64,000 nt of DNA from Bacteroidota bacterium (GTDB lineage Bacteria; Bacteroidota; Bacteroidia; Chitinophagales; Chitinophagaceae), in NCBI GenBank assembly GCA_016706595.1, contig JADJJH010000001.1, forward strand, positions 310,001 to 374,000. Direction: 5' to 3'. Of this stretch, positions 1-9,821 are shown in pieces. The position numbers were made by a program, and so were the translations under genes. The notes under the pieces are model-generated. The model searched no databases and had not been told where the DNA came from. It saw nothing but the letters and a program-made list of their open reading frames with translations. The first letter of the stretch is position 1. Every line of letters begins with the position of its first letter.

Positions 1-1
1 G

Positions 2-733
2 AATTATGGCGACGGAAATACGGGAACCGGCATATCAAGTTCTCATAACTACTTAACAATTGGCAATAAAAATGTTACACTTACCGTAACTGATATTACC
101 GGTTGTTATGCCAACGATTTTCAAACTATTTATGTAAATCCTTGTTATAAAACACTGAGCTTAAAATTATTTTTGCAAGGTTACTATTTGTCAGGTACTC
201 AAACTATGACGAGTGCTTTATTGAATCAAGGTCAAAATAATACCTCAACCCAAACCGATACAGTAACGGTAGAGTTACATGATGTGATGATGCCGCAAAA
301 TATTATCGCAACATCCAAAGGTGTTGTAAATACGGATGGGACAATTGCATGTAACTTCTATAATTTGCCTTCCAATATAATGGGCTATTATATAGCTGTT
401 AAGCATCGGAATAGTATTGAAACTTGGAGTAATGGTATATTGATGTTCAACTATCTGAATCAAGCTAATTACGATTTTACAACAGCAGCCTCACAGGCAT
501 ACGGATCTAATCAAACCGAGGTCGAACCCAGTATCTGGGCCTTCTATTCCGGTGATATCAACCAAGATGAAAACGCTGATTTATTAGATGCAAGCTTATT
601 AGAAACTAGTATCGCCAATTTTGATTTCGGATATTTTGCTACAGATTTAAATGGTGATGGTAATGTTGATTTGTTAGATAGTCCGATGTTGGAAGTGAAT
701 GTGAATGCGTTTATTTATTCAATGCATCCGTAG
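2..733 (+). CDS. Secreted PKD protein with dockerin-like C-terminal module (5' end outside window)
   Basis: The frame is open from base 2, so this is the 3' end of a longer gene; a TTG near 173 is only an internal codon. The first ~50 residues look like the end of a PKD domain (GDG near the start, then a VTLTVTD strand). About 130 residues of a beta-rich module follow, with YYIAVKHRNSIETWS in its centre. The end carries two dockerin/EF-hand-like loops, DINQDENADLLD and DLNGDGNVDLLD, with Asp/Asn at loop positions 1, 3, 5, 9 and 12. The same module ends the proteins at 8905 and 40617. It is probably an exported, Ca-binding surface or adhesion protein; the substrate is unknown. No T9SS C-terminal domain is visible. 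Partial gene, confident as coding. Confidence 0.85.
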   Translation, partial: NYGDGNTGTGISSSHNYLTIGNKNVTLTVTDITGCYANDFQTIYVNPCYKTLSLKLFLQGYYLSGTQTMTSALLNQGQNNTSTQTDTVTVELHDVMMPQNIIATSKGVVNTDGTIACNFYNLPSNIMGYYIAVKHRNSIETWSNGILMFNYLNQANYDFTTAASQAYGSNQTEVEPSIWAFYSGDINQDENADLLDASLLETSIANFDFGYFATDLNGDGNVDLLDSPMLEVNVNAFIYSMHP

Positions 734-943
734 ATGCAAATATTGAGATAAGAAAAGTGAGCGCAGGCAATGACGTTTCAAAACTTATTTTTCGCCAATG
801 GTAGCAATGATGCATTCTGCATTTTATCCTTGAAGCAGACAGACGGATATACAAATAATTTTAGGTCAATCTCGTATATCATAGAATCTTACGAACCGTG
901 CTACCCCCCTTTTTATGTGGGATAGCACTTTCTTTTGCTAGGC

Positions 944-951
944 TACTTTTG
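944..951 (+). promoter_or_regulatory. Bacteroidota -7 box (TACTTTTG)
   Basis: Exact match to the TAnnTTTG -7 consensus of Bacteroidota primary sigma factor promoters, 31 nt before the ATG at 983. No TTG lies 19-21 nt upstream, so only half of the promoter is clear. Confidence 0.45.
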
Positions 952-982
952 TTTTATTGTTTAAATATTATATTAACATAAG

Positions 983-3900
983 ATGAAACAAAAAATTGTT
1001 CTTTTCATTAGCACATTAGCTTATTTGCTAATTGGTACATTTGCATTTGCACAAGCCCCTCAATCATTTCCCTATCAAGCCGTTGCCCGTGATAATAATG
1101 GCAACCTCTTAACGGGCGCTAATATCGCATTGCGTTTTAGTATTCTCGATGGAAGTAATGCCGGTCCAATAGTTTATCAAGAAAATCATTTGACAACAAC
1201 CAACACGCTCGGACTTTTTAATTTAAATATTGGACAAGGTGTTGTTCAAAGTGGAACGTTTGCAAATATCAATTGGGGAAGTGGTTCTAAATTTATTAAA
1301 GTAGAATTAGATCCTGCCGGAGGTAATGCATTTACTGTAATGGGCACCACTCAGTTACTAAGTGTTCCCTATGCGTTGTATGCCAATGTGCCCGGTGTTG
1401 CTGGTCCACAAGGGCCCATTGGTTTGACAGGTGCGCAAGGAGTACAAGGGATTCCAGGATTAACCGGAGCACAAGGAATACAAGGAGTTGCAGGCACCAA
1501 CGGTAAAACGATTTTAAATGGAACTAGTAATCCAACATCCGGACAAGGAGTAGATGGTGATTTCTTTTTAAATACAACCACAAATCAAATCTTCGGACCA
1601 AAGACTGCAGGAGCATGGGGTATTGGAACTTCCTTAGTTGGTCCACAAGGCCCAGCAGGCACAGGCAGCGGATTGCCAAATGGAACTTCAATTGGTAATA
1701 CTACATTTTGGAATGGAATATCATGGGTTGTAAATAATAATCATTTATTTAATAACGGAACCAATGTCGGTATCGGAACTTCTACACCTTCAGCTTCATC
1801 AGCATTAGATATTACAAGTACAACAAAAGGTTTTTTAATGCCACGAATGACAACCATACAACGAGATGCAATTCCCACGCCCGCTAGCGGCTTGCAGATT
1901 TTTAATCTCGACGATCAATGTATTGATCTATATGATGGAAGTAATTGGATAAAAACTTGCGGTATGAAAGTCACAGGAACTATCAGCGATCCTTCTCATA
2001 TTTTTGGCCCAAATTCATGGGCTCCAAAGGCGAATGCGCCAATGCCATATGCATCAATTGGGCGAAGCAGTGCTATTGCATTTACTATTGGCAATAAATC
2101 TTATATGGGCACAGGCAATGGCATGATGGGCTATTTCAACGATTTTCATGAATATGATCCTATTACAAATGTTTGGACACAAAAAGCAAATTTCCCGGGT
2201 GTTGCTCGAGCAAATGCTGTTGCATTTTCAATTGGCAGTAAAGGCTATGTAACCACAGGTGGCAATGGTGTATTTGTAAACTATGATATGTGGGAATATG
2301 ATCCGGCTACCGATGCTTGGACACAAAAAACAAATTGCCCTGGAAGCGCACGATTTAGAGCACAAGGTTTTTCAATCGGCGGCAAAGGCTATTTAGGATT
2401 AGGAACAGATGGCTCAAGCGATTTAAATGACTTTTGGGAATATAATCCTGCAACTGATACATGGACACAAAAAGCAAATTATCCGGGAAGTGGTAGGAGA
2501 AATACAATGGGATTATCGGTAAATGGAAAAGGATATATAGGTTTAGGAACAGATATTAATGGGAATTATTATAATGATGTTTGGGAATATAATCCAACAA
2601 CAAATGCATGGATAGCCAAGCAAGTCTTTCCTAGCGGTGGCTTTCATTCGATGGCATGTTTTACCATGAATGGAAAAGGTTATATGGGCACTGGTTATAA
2701 TGGTATCAATGACATGATAGATTTTTGGGAATATAATGCAACTACAGATACATGGACTTCCAAAGCACTATACAGTGGCTCAGTAAGAAAAAATGCAGTA
2801 GGTTTTGCCATTGGTAACAAAGGATATATTGCAACAGGTAGTTCTGGATTTATGGAATTTAACGATATGTATGAATACATGGATGATCTTACCGTTGGGA
2901 ATAGCTATTCGTCTTCAATTATCACAAGCAATAATGCAGTTTCAGACGGCGCATGGACACTATATAATAATAATGTGTATAATAGCAATATAGGCAATAT
3001 AGGAATAGGAACATCTACACCAAGCAATAAATTTTCGGTTGTCGGACAATCTGATTTTACAGGCAATGTAGGAATAGGAACTTCAGCGCCAAGTGCTCAA
3101 TTTCACACTACAGGAAAAGTGAAGCACGAGGATTTAAGTGGTGTTGGACTGCGGCAGGTTTATGCAGATTCATCAGGAATACTGAAGACCTTCAAATTAT
3201 TAGGCGACTCAAACAATATACCCCAACCCATTCCAGACAACTCTTGTATCGGAGTAAACAGTAGTATCACATTAAGCGGGCTTCCTAATTCAATTCCATC
3301 AAAAGCCATTTCTGTAAAGCTGAATATTGCCCACACATATGATTCAGACATTAAGGCCTATTTACTCTCGCCAAATGGAGATATCTTAACTCTTTTAAAT
3401 AATAATGGAGGCGGTCAAGATAATTTCACCAACACCGTATTGAAGGATAATGGTTCAGGTAATATTTCCGGTAATGGCCCATTCACAGGAATTTTTAAGC
3501 CAAGCGGGTCAATGAACTCACATTGCGGAACAATCCCAAACGTCTCAACATTTGGAGCTATAGGTGGTGGCAGTATTAATCCGAATGGCACATGGAGTTT
3601 AAAATTGTTTGATGGTTTAATTGGTGATATTGGAACATTGCTTAGCTGGTCTATAGGTATTGATAATTTTTCAATTGGCGCAGATAATTACATGCCTAAA
3701 TGGTCAAATGGCATTTTATCGGATACGAGTTTAATTTATGATGATGGCTACAACATTGGCATTGGCAAAAAACCCTATACTGGTGTAAACCAACCAAGGT
3801 TAACGGTAAAGGATGATTTAGCAGGTATCGTTCAAACGAACGATACCGTTACTGTTGGAACGGCGATCTACCAAAATACAGCCATCATCGGATCATTTTC

Positions 3901-4423
3901 AAACCATCCGTTGGCCTTTAATACTTCTCCGGCCGCAGGAAATTATCCTATGGTGCTTTTAACAAATGGAAATGTTGGAATTGGCACAATAGCGCCTACC
4001 TCACTACTTTCTGTAAATGGCTCTGCCAGTAAACCCGGTGGGGGATCATGGGCTGTATTTTCTGATAAACGATTAAAAGATCATATCACATCCTATGATG
4101 ATGGTTTGCAAGCCGTTCTAAAAATGAATCCGGTTAAATTTCATTATAACAAATTATCCGGTTGCGATACGCTACCAGAATATGTAGGGGTGATTGCTCA
4201 GGAATTACAAGAAATTTCTCCTTATATGATAAACACATTTCAAAAAGATAGTGTTGATTACTTAAGCGTAGATAATAGTGCCATGACCTTTATGTTGATT
4301 AATGCCACTAAAGAGCTGAATTCAAAATATGAAAAACTGAATTTGGAATTAATTGAACAGAAACAGCGAAATGTTGTTCTGCAAAAACAGCTTGACGAAT
4401 TAAAATCAAATATGAAAAAATAA
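983..4423 (+). CDS. Giant secreted collagen-like/kelch/P-domain/S74 chaperone surface protein
   Basis: 1146 aa. Residues 1-23 are a signal peptide ending FAFAQ. A conserved ~115-aa Bacteroidota head follows, then a collagen-like Gly-X-Y stretch (~140-165, GPQGPIGLTGAQG), a GKTILNG...GPKTAGAWG unit, kelch repeats (~342-635, each with a YDP..W.QKA signature), a P/Homo-B domain (~744-895) and a C-terminal peptidase S74 intramolecular chaperone. The S74 core SDKRLK starts at Ser1027, with the Lys five residues later; this Ser/Lys pair drives autocleavage in the family. The tail is coiled coil. By family knowledge the S74 domain trimerises the fibre and then cuts itself off. Probably a trimeric surface fibre or adhesin; the ligand is unknown. 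A close paralogue starts 27 bp downstream, and the two head regions are almost identical in DNA. Confidence 0.85.
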   Translation: MKQKIVLFISTLAYLLIGTFAFAQAPQSFPYQAVARDNNGNLLTGANIALRFSILDGSNAGPIVYQENHLTTTNTLGLFNLNIGQGVVQSGTFANINWGSGSKFIKVELDPAGGNAFTVMGTTQLLSVPYALYANVPGVAGPQGPIGLTGAQGVQGIPGLTGAQGIQGVAGTNGKTILNGTSNPTSGQGVDGDFFLNTTTNQIFGPKTAGAWGIGTSLVGPQGPAGTGSGLPNGTSIGNTTFWNGISWVVNNNHLFNNGTNVGIGTSTPSASSALDITSTTKGFLMPRMTTIQRDAIPTPASGLQIFNLDDQCIDLYDGSNWIKTCGMKVTGTISDPSHIFGPNSWAPKANAPMPYASIGRSSAIAFTIGNKSYMGTGNGMMGYFNDFHEYDPITNVWTQKANFPGVARANAVAFSIGSKGYVTTGGNGVFVNYDMWEYDPATDAWTQKTNCPGSARFRAQGFSIGGKGYLGLGTDGSSDLNDFWEYNPATDTWTQKANYPGSGRRNTMGLSVNGKGYIGLGTDINGNYYNDVWEYNPTTNAWIAKQVFPSGGFHSMACFTMNGKGYMGTGYNGINDMIDFWEYNATTDTWTSKALYSGSVRKNAVGFAIGNKGYIATGSSGFMEFNDMYEYMDDLTVGNSYSSSIITSNNAVSDGAWTLYNNNVYNSNIGNIGIGTSTPSNKFSVVGQSDFTGNVGIGTSAPSAQFHTTGKVKHEDLSGVGLRQVYADSSGILKTFKLLGDSNNIPQPIPDNSCIGVNSSITLSGLPNSIPSKAISVKLNIAHTYDSDIKAYLLSPNGDILTLLNNNGGGQDNFTNTVLKDNGSGNISGNGPFTGIFKPSGSMNSHCGTIPNVSTFGAIGGGSINPNGTWSLKLFDGLIGDIGTLLSWSIGIDNFSIGADNYMPKWSNGILSDTSLIYDDGYNIGIGKKPYTGVNQPRLTVKDDLAGIVQTNDTVTVGTAIYQNTAIIGSFSNHPLAFNTSPAAGNYPMVLLTNGNVGIGTIAPTSLLSVNGSASKPGGGSWAVFSDKRLKDHITSYDDGLQAVLKMNPVKFHYNKLSGCDTLPEYVGVIAQELQEISPYMINTFQKDSVDYLSVDNSAMTFMLINATKELNSKYEKLNLELIEQKQRNVVLQKQLDELKSNMKK

Positions 4424-4450
4424 TCTTAATCCATCCTAAAAAATAAAACC

Positions 4451-5485
4451 ATGAAACAAAGAATCTTTTTCTTCATTTGCGCATTTGTCTATTTGTTTAT
4501 GAGTATATGTACATTTGCCCAAGCACCTCAATCATTTCCCTATCAAGCCGTTGCCCGAGATAATAGTGGCAATCTTTTAACGGGCGCTAATATCGCATTG
4601 CGTTTTAGTATTCTAGATGGAAGTAATGCAGGTCCAATAGTTTATCAAGAAAATCATTTGACAACAACCAACACGCTAGGGCTCTTTAATTTAAATATTG
4701 GACAAGGTATTGTACAAAGTGGAACGTTTGCAAATATCAATTGGGGAAGTGGTTCTAAATTTATTAAAGTAGAATTAGATCCTGCTGGAGGTACTGCATT
4801 TACTGTAATGGGCACCACTCAGTTACTAAGTGTTCCCTATGCGTTGTATGCCAATGTGCCCGGTGTTGCTGGTCCACAAGGCCCCATTGGATTAACAGGT
4901 GCGCAAGGAATACAAGGGATTCAAGGATTAACCGGAGCACAAGGAATACAAGGTATACAAGGTGTTGCAGGAACCAATGGTAAAACAATTTTAAATGGAA
5001 CAAGTAATCCAACATCCGGACAAGGAGTTGATGGTGATTTCTTTTTAAATACAACCACAAATCAAATCTTCGGACCAAAGACTGCAGGAGCATGGGGTAG
5101 TGGAACTTCAATCATCGGCCCACAAGGTATACAGGGAATTCAAGGATTAACTGGCGCAACTGGATCACAAGGCATTCAAGGTGTGCAAGGAATACAAGGT
5201 AATCCAGGTGTAAATGGTAGCAACGGAACAAATGGAATAAACGGTACCAATGGGAAAACAATTTTAAATGGAACAAGTAATCCAACATCCGGACAAGGAG
5301 TAGATGGTGATTTCTTTTTAAATACAACCACAAATCAAATCTTCGGGCCAAAGACTGCAGGAGCATGGGGTAGTGGAACTTCAATCATCGGCCCACAAGG
5401 TATACTGGGAATTCAAGGATTAACTGGCGCAACTGGATCACAAGGCATTCAAGTGTGCAAGGAATACAAGGTAATCCAGGTGTAA
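4451..5485 (+). CDS. N-terminal part of second S74 surface protein (frameshifted)
   Basis: 344 aa as read: signal peptide, the same head domain as the protein at 983, then collagen-like repeats interleaved with two GKTILNG...GPKTAGAWG units. The frame ends in a non-homologous tail after GSQGIQ because one G is missing at about 5453: the first repeat copy reads CAAGGTGTGCAAGG, this copy CAAGTGTGCAAGG. Restoring the base joins it to the ORF at 5455 and gives a 1462-aa protein over 4451-8838. Alone it would be a secreted stalk without kelch, P or S74 domains, so it could not trimerise through S74. It is either a sequencing or assembly error in a 273-bp tandem repeat, a recent pseudogene, or a slippage-switched gene. 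Confidence 0.75.
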   Translation: MKQRIFFFICAFVYLFMSICTFAQAPQSFPYQAVARDNSGNLLTGANIALRFSILDGSNAGPIVYQENHLTTTNTLGLFNLNIGQGIVQSGTFANINWGSGSKFIKVELDPAGGTAFTVMGTTQLLSVPYALYANVPGVAGPQGPIGLTGAQGIQGIQGLTGAQGIQGIQGVAGTNGKTILNGTSNPTSGQGVDGDFFLNTTTNQIFGPKTAGAWGSGTSIIGPQGIQGIQGLTGATGSQGIQGVQGIQGNPGVNGSNGTNGINGTNGKTILNGTSNPTSGQGVDGDFFLNTTTNQIFGPKTAGAWGSGTSIIGPQGILGIQGLTGATGSQGIQVCKEYKVIQV

Positions 5486-5670
5486 ATGGTAGCAACGGAA
5501 CAAATGGAATAAACGGTACCAATGGTAAAACAATTTTAAATGGAACAAGTAATCCAATATCCGGACAAGGGGTTGATGGTGATTTCTTTTTGAATACAAC
5601 CACAAATCAAATCTTCGGACCAAAGACTGCAGGAGCATGGGGTAGTGGAACTTCATTAGTTGGTCCACAA
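4972..5670 (+). repeat. 273-bp tandem repeat in the collagen-like region
   Basis: The string AAAACAATTTTAAATGGAAC occurs at 4982, 5255 and 5527, i.e. spacings of 273 and 272 bp (91 codons, then one base short). Each unit encodes GKTILNG through GPKTAGAWG plus Gly-X-Y triplets. Two full units and part of a third are present; the paralogue at 983 has only one. Copies differ at a handful of bases, so duplication is recent. Confidence 0.9.
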
Positions 5671-8600
5671 GGCCCAGCAGGCACAGGAGGAATGGCTAAT
5701 GGAACAGCTGTAGGAAATACTACTTTTTGGGATGGAACTTCATGGATTGTCAATAATAGTAATCTCTATAATAACGGATCAAGCATCGGCATTGGCACAA
5801 ACACTCCGGATGCTTCTGCAAAACTGGATATAAGTAGCACAACACAAGGATTATTAATTCCACGCATGACTACCACACAACGTGATGCAATAACAACACC
5901 AGCAATTGGGTTGCAAATTTTTAATATAGATGATCAATGTATTGATATGTATGATGGCGCGCATTGGATAAAAACATGTGGATTGAAAGTGACAGGTACA
6001 GTAAGCGATGCCAATCATACACTTCCAAATACATGGGTACAAAAATCAAATTCGCCAATGCCGCCAGCTTCAATTGGGCGAAGCAATGCAATTGCTTTTA
6101 GTATTGGAAATAAAGCGTATATGGGCACAGGAACTGGCATGATGGGATACTTTAACGATTTTTATGAGTATGATCCTGCTACAAATGCTTGGACGCAGAA
6201 GGCAAATTTTCCTCCAGGGCCAAGAGCTGATGCAGTTGCATTTAGCATCAATGGGAAAGGATATGTAACAACAGGTGGCAATGGTGTATTTGTAAATTAT
6301 GATATGTGGGAATATGACCCTGCAACCGATGCATGGACGCAAAAAGCAAATTGTCCCGGAAGCGCAAGATGGAAAGCAATTGGTTTTGCAATTGGGAATA
6401 AAGGTTACCTCGGATTAGGATCAGATGGCAGCAATGACCTCAACGATTTTTGGGAATATGACCCTGCATCAGATACTTGGACACAGAAAGCAAATTACAT
6501 AGGGAGTGGACGAAGAGACTTAATGGGTATGTCGGTAAATGGGAAAGGTTATATTGGAATGGGTACTGATGTGAATGGTAATTTTTACGCTGATGTGAAT
6601 GAATATAATCCGGTATTGAATGTATGGACAGCTAAACAAATTTTTCCGGGTTCAGGTTTTCACTCAATGGCTTGCTTTAGCATGAATGGAAAAGGCTATG
6701 TAGGGACAGGTTTTAACGGTGTGAATGATCTGACTGATTTTTTAGAGTATGATGCTACTTCAGATGTGTGGACAGCTAAGGCGGTATATGCAGGTTCTGC
6801 TAGAAGAAATGCAATAGGTTTTGCAATTGGTAACAAAGGATATATAGCAACAGGTACTTCGGGATTTATGGAATTTAATGATGTATGGGAATATATGGAT
6901 GACAATATCATTGGTAATAGCTATACAAATAATACAATGAATACAAGCAATAATTCGGTTAGCGATGGTGCATGGACCTTACATAACAATCAAGTGTATA
7001 ATAGCAATAGTGGCAATGTGGGCATTGGTACAAGTGCACCTAGCAATAAATTATCGGTGAACGGTCAAGCTGATTTTACCGGCAATGTGGGTATTGGTAC
7101 AAACACGCCTAGCGCACAATTGCATACGATAGGTGGTGTGAGGCACGAAGACTTAAGTGGAATTGGGCTTCATCAAGTTTATGCAGATGCAAATGGCAAT
7201 TTGACTTCATTCAAGAATACTGCAAATGGTTCAAATACTGCCAGTCAAAGTATTCCAGATAATTCTTGTACAGGTATTTCGAGTTCTATTACTTTGGCTG
7301 GGTTCAATTCTCCACAACCCTCTTCTAATATTTCTATTACCCTTAATATTACACATAATTATGTAAGCGATTTAAAAATTTATTTGCAGGCTCCGAACGG
7401 TAACATTATTAACTTGACATATCAGAATGGTGCAAATGGTCACAACTTTACAAATACGATTTTAAGTGACAATACAATATCTATCCTCCCATCAGGCACC
7501 CCGGCTGGTCAACCATTTACTTCTACCTACAAACCAATGGGTAATACCACGACTGCTTGTGGAATTACACCTAATGTTTCAACTTTTAGTGCCATAGGTG
7601 GAGGTAGCATAAACCCAAATGGAATATGGTTACTTAAAGTCTATGATAATGCTATGGGAGATTTGGGTACCTTAAATAGTTGGTCGGTGAAAATAAGTAA
7701 TCTTGAAGTTGGTAATAATGATTTTGTTCCAAAATGGAACAATAATTCTCTTACTTCTTCTAGTTTGATTTATGATAATGGTACAAATGTTGGCATTGGC
7801 ACAAGCACTCCATTAAGCAAATTATCAGTTCAAGGAGATTCTTATATAAGTGGAAATGTCGGTATCGGAATTTCATCTCCAATACATAAATTAGCTGTCA
7901 ATGGCGATACATATATAAGTGGCAATGTAGGAATAGGTCTGACGTCTCCACATGCCCCACTTCAATTTCCTTGGTATGCCGCAAATAGAAAAATTGTATT
8001 AAATGAGGTTGTCGATAATGAGCATCAATTTTACGGTTTTGGAACAGGACCCGGCACATTGCGTTACCAAATAGATGATAACGGTGATAATAGCTCTGCT
8101 CATGTGTTTTATAAAGGATCTATTAATGGTTCATATGAATTGATGCGTATCGCCGCATCGGGAAACGTAGGAATTGGTACCAATACTCCTGATTATGACT
8201 TAGATGTGGAAGGTTTTACTAATGGTGGTAATAATTACGTAACTGGGATATATAATTATTCAAATTTCAACAATGTGTTTTGCAATGGTCTTTTAATCAA
8301 AGCAGGATCGGATACCTATGCTGGTGTCAATCATAAAATGGTATCTTTCACTCGACCAGATGGTATTACTATTGGAAGCATTACTCAAAATTCTTTAACT
8401 TCCATCGCCTATAATACAACATCTGATGAAAGATTAAAAACAAATATTATGGAAACAAAATATGGATTAGAAACTATTAATCAAATTGAAGTAAAAGACT
8501 ATTGTTATAAAGAAGACCTCAAGAATGAACAAACAGGTTTTATTGCACAACAACTTTATAAAGTCTATCCACAAGCTGTTCTTAAAGGAGGCGATGAAGC

Positions 8601-8838
8601 TAAGACAGATCCTTGGATGGTCGATTATAGCAAACTCTCACCAATACTTGTAAAAGCAATTCAAGAGCAACAGGAAATAGTTGAAAAGCAAAATTCCAAT
8701 ACGTCGAATGCACTCAACGAGACAAATGCGAAGTATATCTTATTAAATAGGGAATATGAAGAACAGAAAAAACAGATTGAACTTTTACAAAGTCAAATAG
8801 ATGAACTAAAAGTTCTTATTAAACAAGATATAAAATAA
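5455..8838 (+). CDS. C-terminal part of second S74 surface protein (collagen-like/kelch/P-domain/S74)
   Basis: 1127 aa as read, but the start is arbitrary: it is the continuation of the 4451 gene after the 1-base deletion. It contains a Gly-X-Y stretch, a GKTILNG unit, kelch repeats (nt ~6015-6900), a P/Homo-B domain (nt ~7240-7705), several VGIGT.TP motifs typical of these proteins, and a C-terminal S74 chaperone with SDERLK starting at nt 8422, followed by coiled coil. It lacks any signal peptide of its own, so it can work only if joined to the upstream part. The architecture is the same as the 983 gene but the C-terminal half is clearly diverged, unlike the near-identical N-terminal regions. 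Confidence 0.8.
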   Translation: MQGIQGNPGVNGSNGTNGINGTNGKTILNGTSNPISGQGVDGDFFLNTTTNQIFGPKTAGAWGSGTSLVGPQGPAGTGGMANGTAVGNTTFWDGTSWIVNNSNLYNNGSSIGIGTNTPDASAKLDISSTTQGLLIPRMTTTQRDAITTPAIGLQIFNIDDQCIDMYDGAHWIKTCGLKVTGTVSDANHTLPNTWVQKSNSPMPPASIGRSNAIAFSIGNKAYMGTGTGMMGYFNDFYEYDPATNAWTQKANFPPGPRADAVAFSINGKGYVTTGGNGVFVNYDMWEYDPATDAWTQKANCPGSARWKAIGFAIGNKGYLGLGSDGSNDLNDFWEYDPASDTWTQKANYIGSGRRDLMGMSVNGKGYIGMGTDVNGNFYADVNEYNPVLNVWTAKQIFPGSGFHSMACFSMNGKGYVGTGFNGVNDLTDFLEYDATSDVWTAKAVYAGSARRNAIGFAIGNKGYIATGTSGFMEFNDVWEYMDDNIIGNSYTNNTMNTSNNSVSDGAWTLHNNQVYNSNSGNVGIGTSAPSNKLSVNGQADFTGNVGIGTNTPSAQLHTIGGVRHEDLSGIGLHQVYADANGNLTSFKNTANGSNTASQSIPDNSCTGISSSITLAGFNSPQPSSNISITLNITHNYVSDLKIYLQAPNGNIINLTYQNGANGHNFTNTILSDNTISILPSGTPAGQPFTSTYKPMGNTTTACGITPNVSTFSAIGGGSINPNGIWLLKVYDNAMGDLGTLNSWSVKISNLEVGNNDFVPKWNNNSLTSSSLIYDNGTNVGIGTSTPLSKLSVQGDSYISGNVGIGISSPIHKLAVNGDTYISGNVGIGLTSPHAPLQFPWYAANRKIVLNEVVDNEHQFYGFGTGPGTLRYQIDDNGDNSSAHVFYKGSINGSYELMRIAASGNVGIGTNTPDYDLDVEGFTNGGNNYVTGIYNYSNFNNVFCNGLLIKAGSDTYAGVNHKMVSFTRPDGITIGSITQNSLTSIAYNTTSDERLKTNIMETKYGLETINQIEVKDYCYKEDLKNEQTGFIAQQLYKVYPQAVLKGGDEAKTDPWMVDYSKLSPILVKAIQEQQEIVEKQNSNTSNALNETNAKYILLNREYEEQKKQIELLQSQIDELKVLIKQDIK

Positions 8839-8904
8839 TTCATCCTTAAGTTATAGAATATCATCATCCCTAACCAAATCAACCTTATCATAAAAAAATA
8901 CATC

Positions 8905-9696
8905 ATGAAAAAATTAATCACTTGTCTACTTATCATCATCTCATCACATTATCCCATCATCACATTAAGAGCCCAATCGCTTTCCCCACAAGTAATTGCT
9001 TCCGCCGGAGGCTTTCAAACCAACTCGGCAGGCTCACTCTCTTTCACCATCGGCGAAACCAATACGCTAACATTATCATCAGCCAACAATATGCTTACTC
9101 AAGGATTTCAGCAACCTTATAAAATGACTTTGAATTTGAAAGCATTTATACAAGGCTATTATCAAGGCGGCGGACTGATGGAAAATGTATTGTATACCCA
9201 AGGTATTGTTCCTCTTGCAAATGATGCTTGCGATACCATACAAATTGAGTTGCGACAAAGTACATCACCTTATGCAGTGGTAAGTTCAACTACGCAAGTA
9301 ATAAAAACAAATGGTACCGTAACTTTTAATGGTACAGCCGCCGCCGGACAAGCATATTATATTGTAATTAAGCATCGCAATGCAGTTGAAACATGGAGTG
9401 CAAATCCGGTAATGCTTACAGAGAATACGATGTATGATTTTACTACCGCAGCCAACAAAGCCTATGGAGATAATCAAACAGAAGTAGCTACCAATGTATG
9501 GGCTTTTTATTCTGGTGACATCAATCAAGATGAGAACGCAGATTTATTAGATGCCTCACTGTTAGAAACTGATATGGCTAATTTCGAATTTGGCTATTTT
9601 GCAACCGATTTAAACGGCGATGGTAATGTTGATTTGCTTGATTCGCCTATTTTGGAAGTGAATGTAAATAATTTTGTGTTTTCAAGTAAGCCATAG
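8905..9696 (+). CDS. Small secreted protein with dockerin-like C-terminal module
   Basis: 263 aa. The signal peptide ends near TLRAQ (residue ~24). Next is a short N-terminal domain with SAGG...LSFTIGE...LTQGFQQP, a pattern I recognise from many Bacteroidota secreted proteins, where it usually precedes a T9SS tail. From ~residue 72 the protein is the same module as in the 2-733 and 40617 genes: LKAFIQGYY, IVIKHRNAVETWS, then the loops DINQDENADLLD and DLNGDGNVDLLD. The last 60 residues are nearly identical to the 2-733 protein. It follows the S74 genes in the same direction with a 66-bp gap. Likely a surface or extracellular accessory protein; function unknown. Confidence 0.8.
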   Translation: MKKLITCLLIIISSHYPIITLRAQSLSPQVIASAGGFQTNSAGSLSFTIGETNTLTLSSANNMLTQGFQQPYKMTLNLKAFIQGYYQGGGLMENVLYTQGIVPLANDACDTIQIELRQSTSPYAVVSSTTQVIKTNGTVTFNGTAAAGQAYYIVIKHRNAVETWSANPVMLTENTMYDFTTAANKAYGDNQTEVATNVWAFYSGDINQDENADLLDASLLETDMANFEFGYFATDLNGDGNVDLLDSPILEVNVNNFVFSSKP

Positions 9697-9764
9697 AGAA
9701 ACAAAGCGAGGTAGGAGCGATAGTTTCTCATGTCAAGTATATTTATTTTCATAACCATATAAAA

Positions 9765-9797
9765 TGTAAAAGAGGCTGCCCTTTTGAGACAGCCTCC
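9765..9797 (-). terminator. Hairpin terminator after the MBL-rhodanese gene
   Basis: GAGGCTG (9772-9778) pairs with CAGCCTC (9790-9796) and is followed on the minus strand by a short T-rich run. It lies between convergent genes. Its stem resembles the terminator at 58405. Confidence 0.6.
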
Positions 9798-9821
9798 TTC
9801 CCTTTGTATTTAGTAGTGAAA

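Noticed and set aside
4800..5668. Minus-strand ORFs across the collagen-like repeats
   Set aside because: They repeat with the 273-bp unit, are Leu/His-rich antisense reading of Gly-X-Y codons, and overlap a strong plus-strand gene.
2..9696. Cellulosome interpretation of the dockerin-like repeats
   Set aside because: No cohesin, scaffoldin or glycoside hydrolase is in the window; the repeat alone does not justify it.
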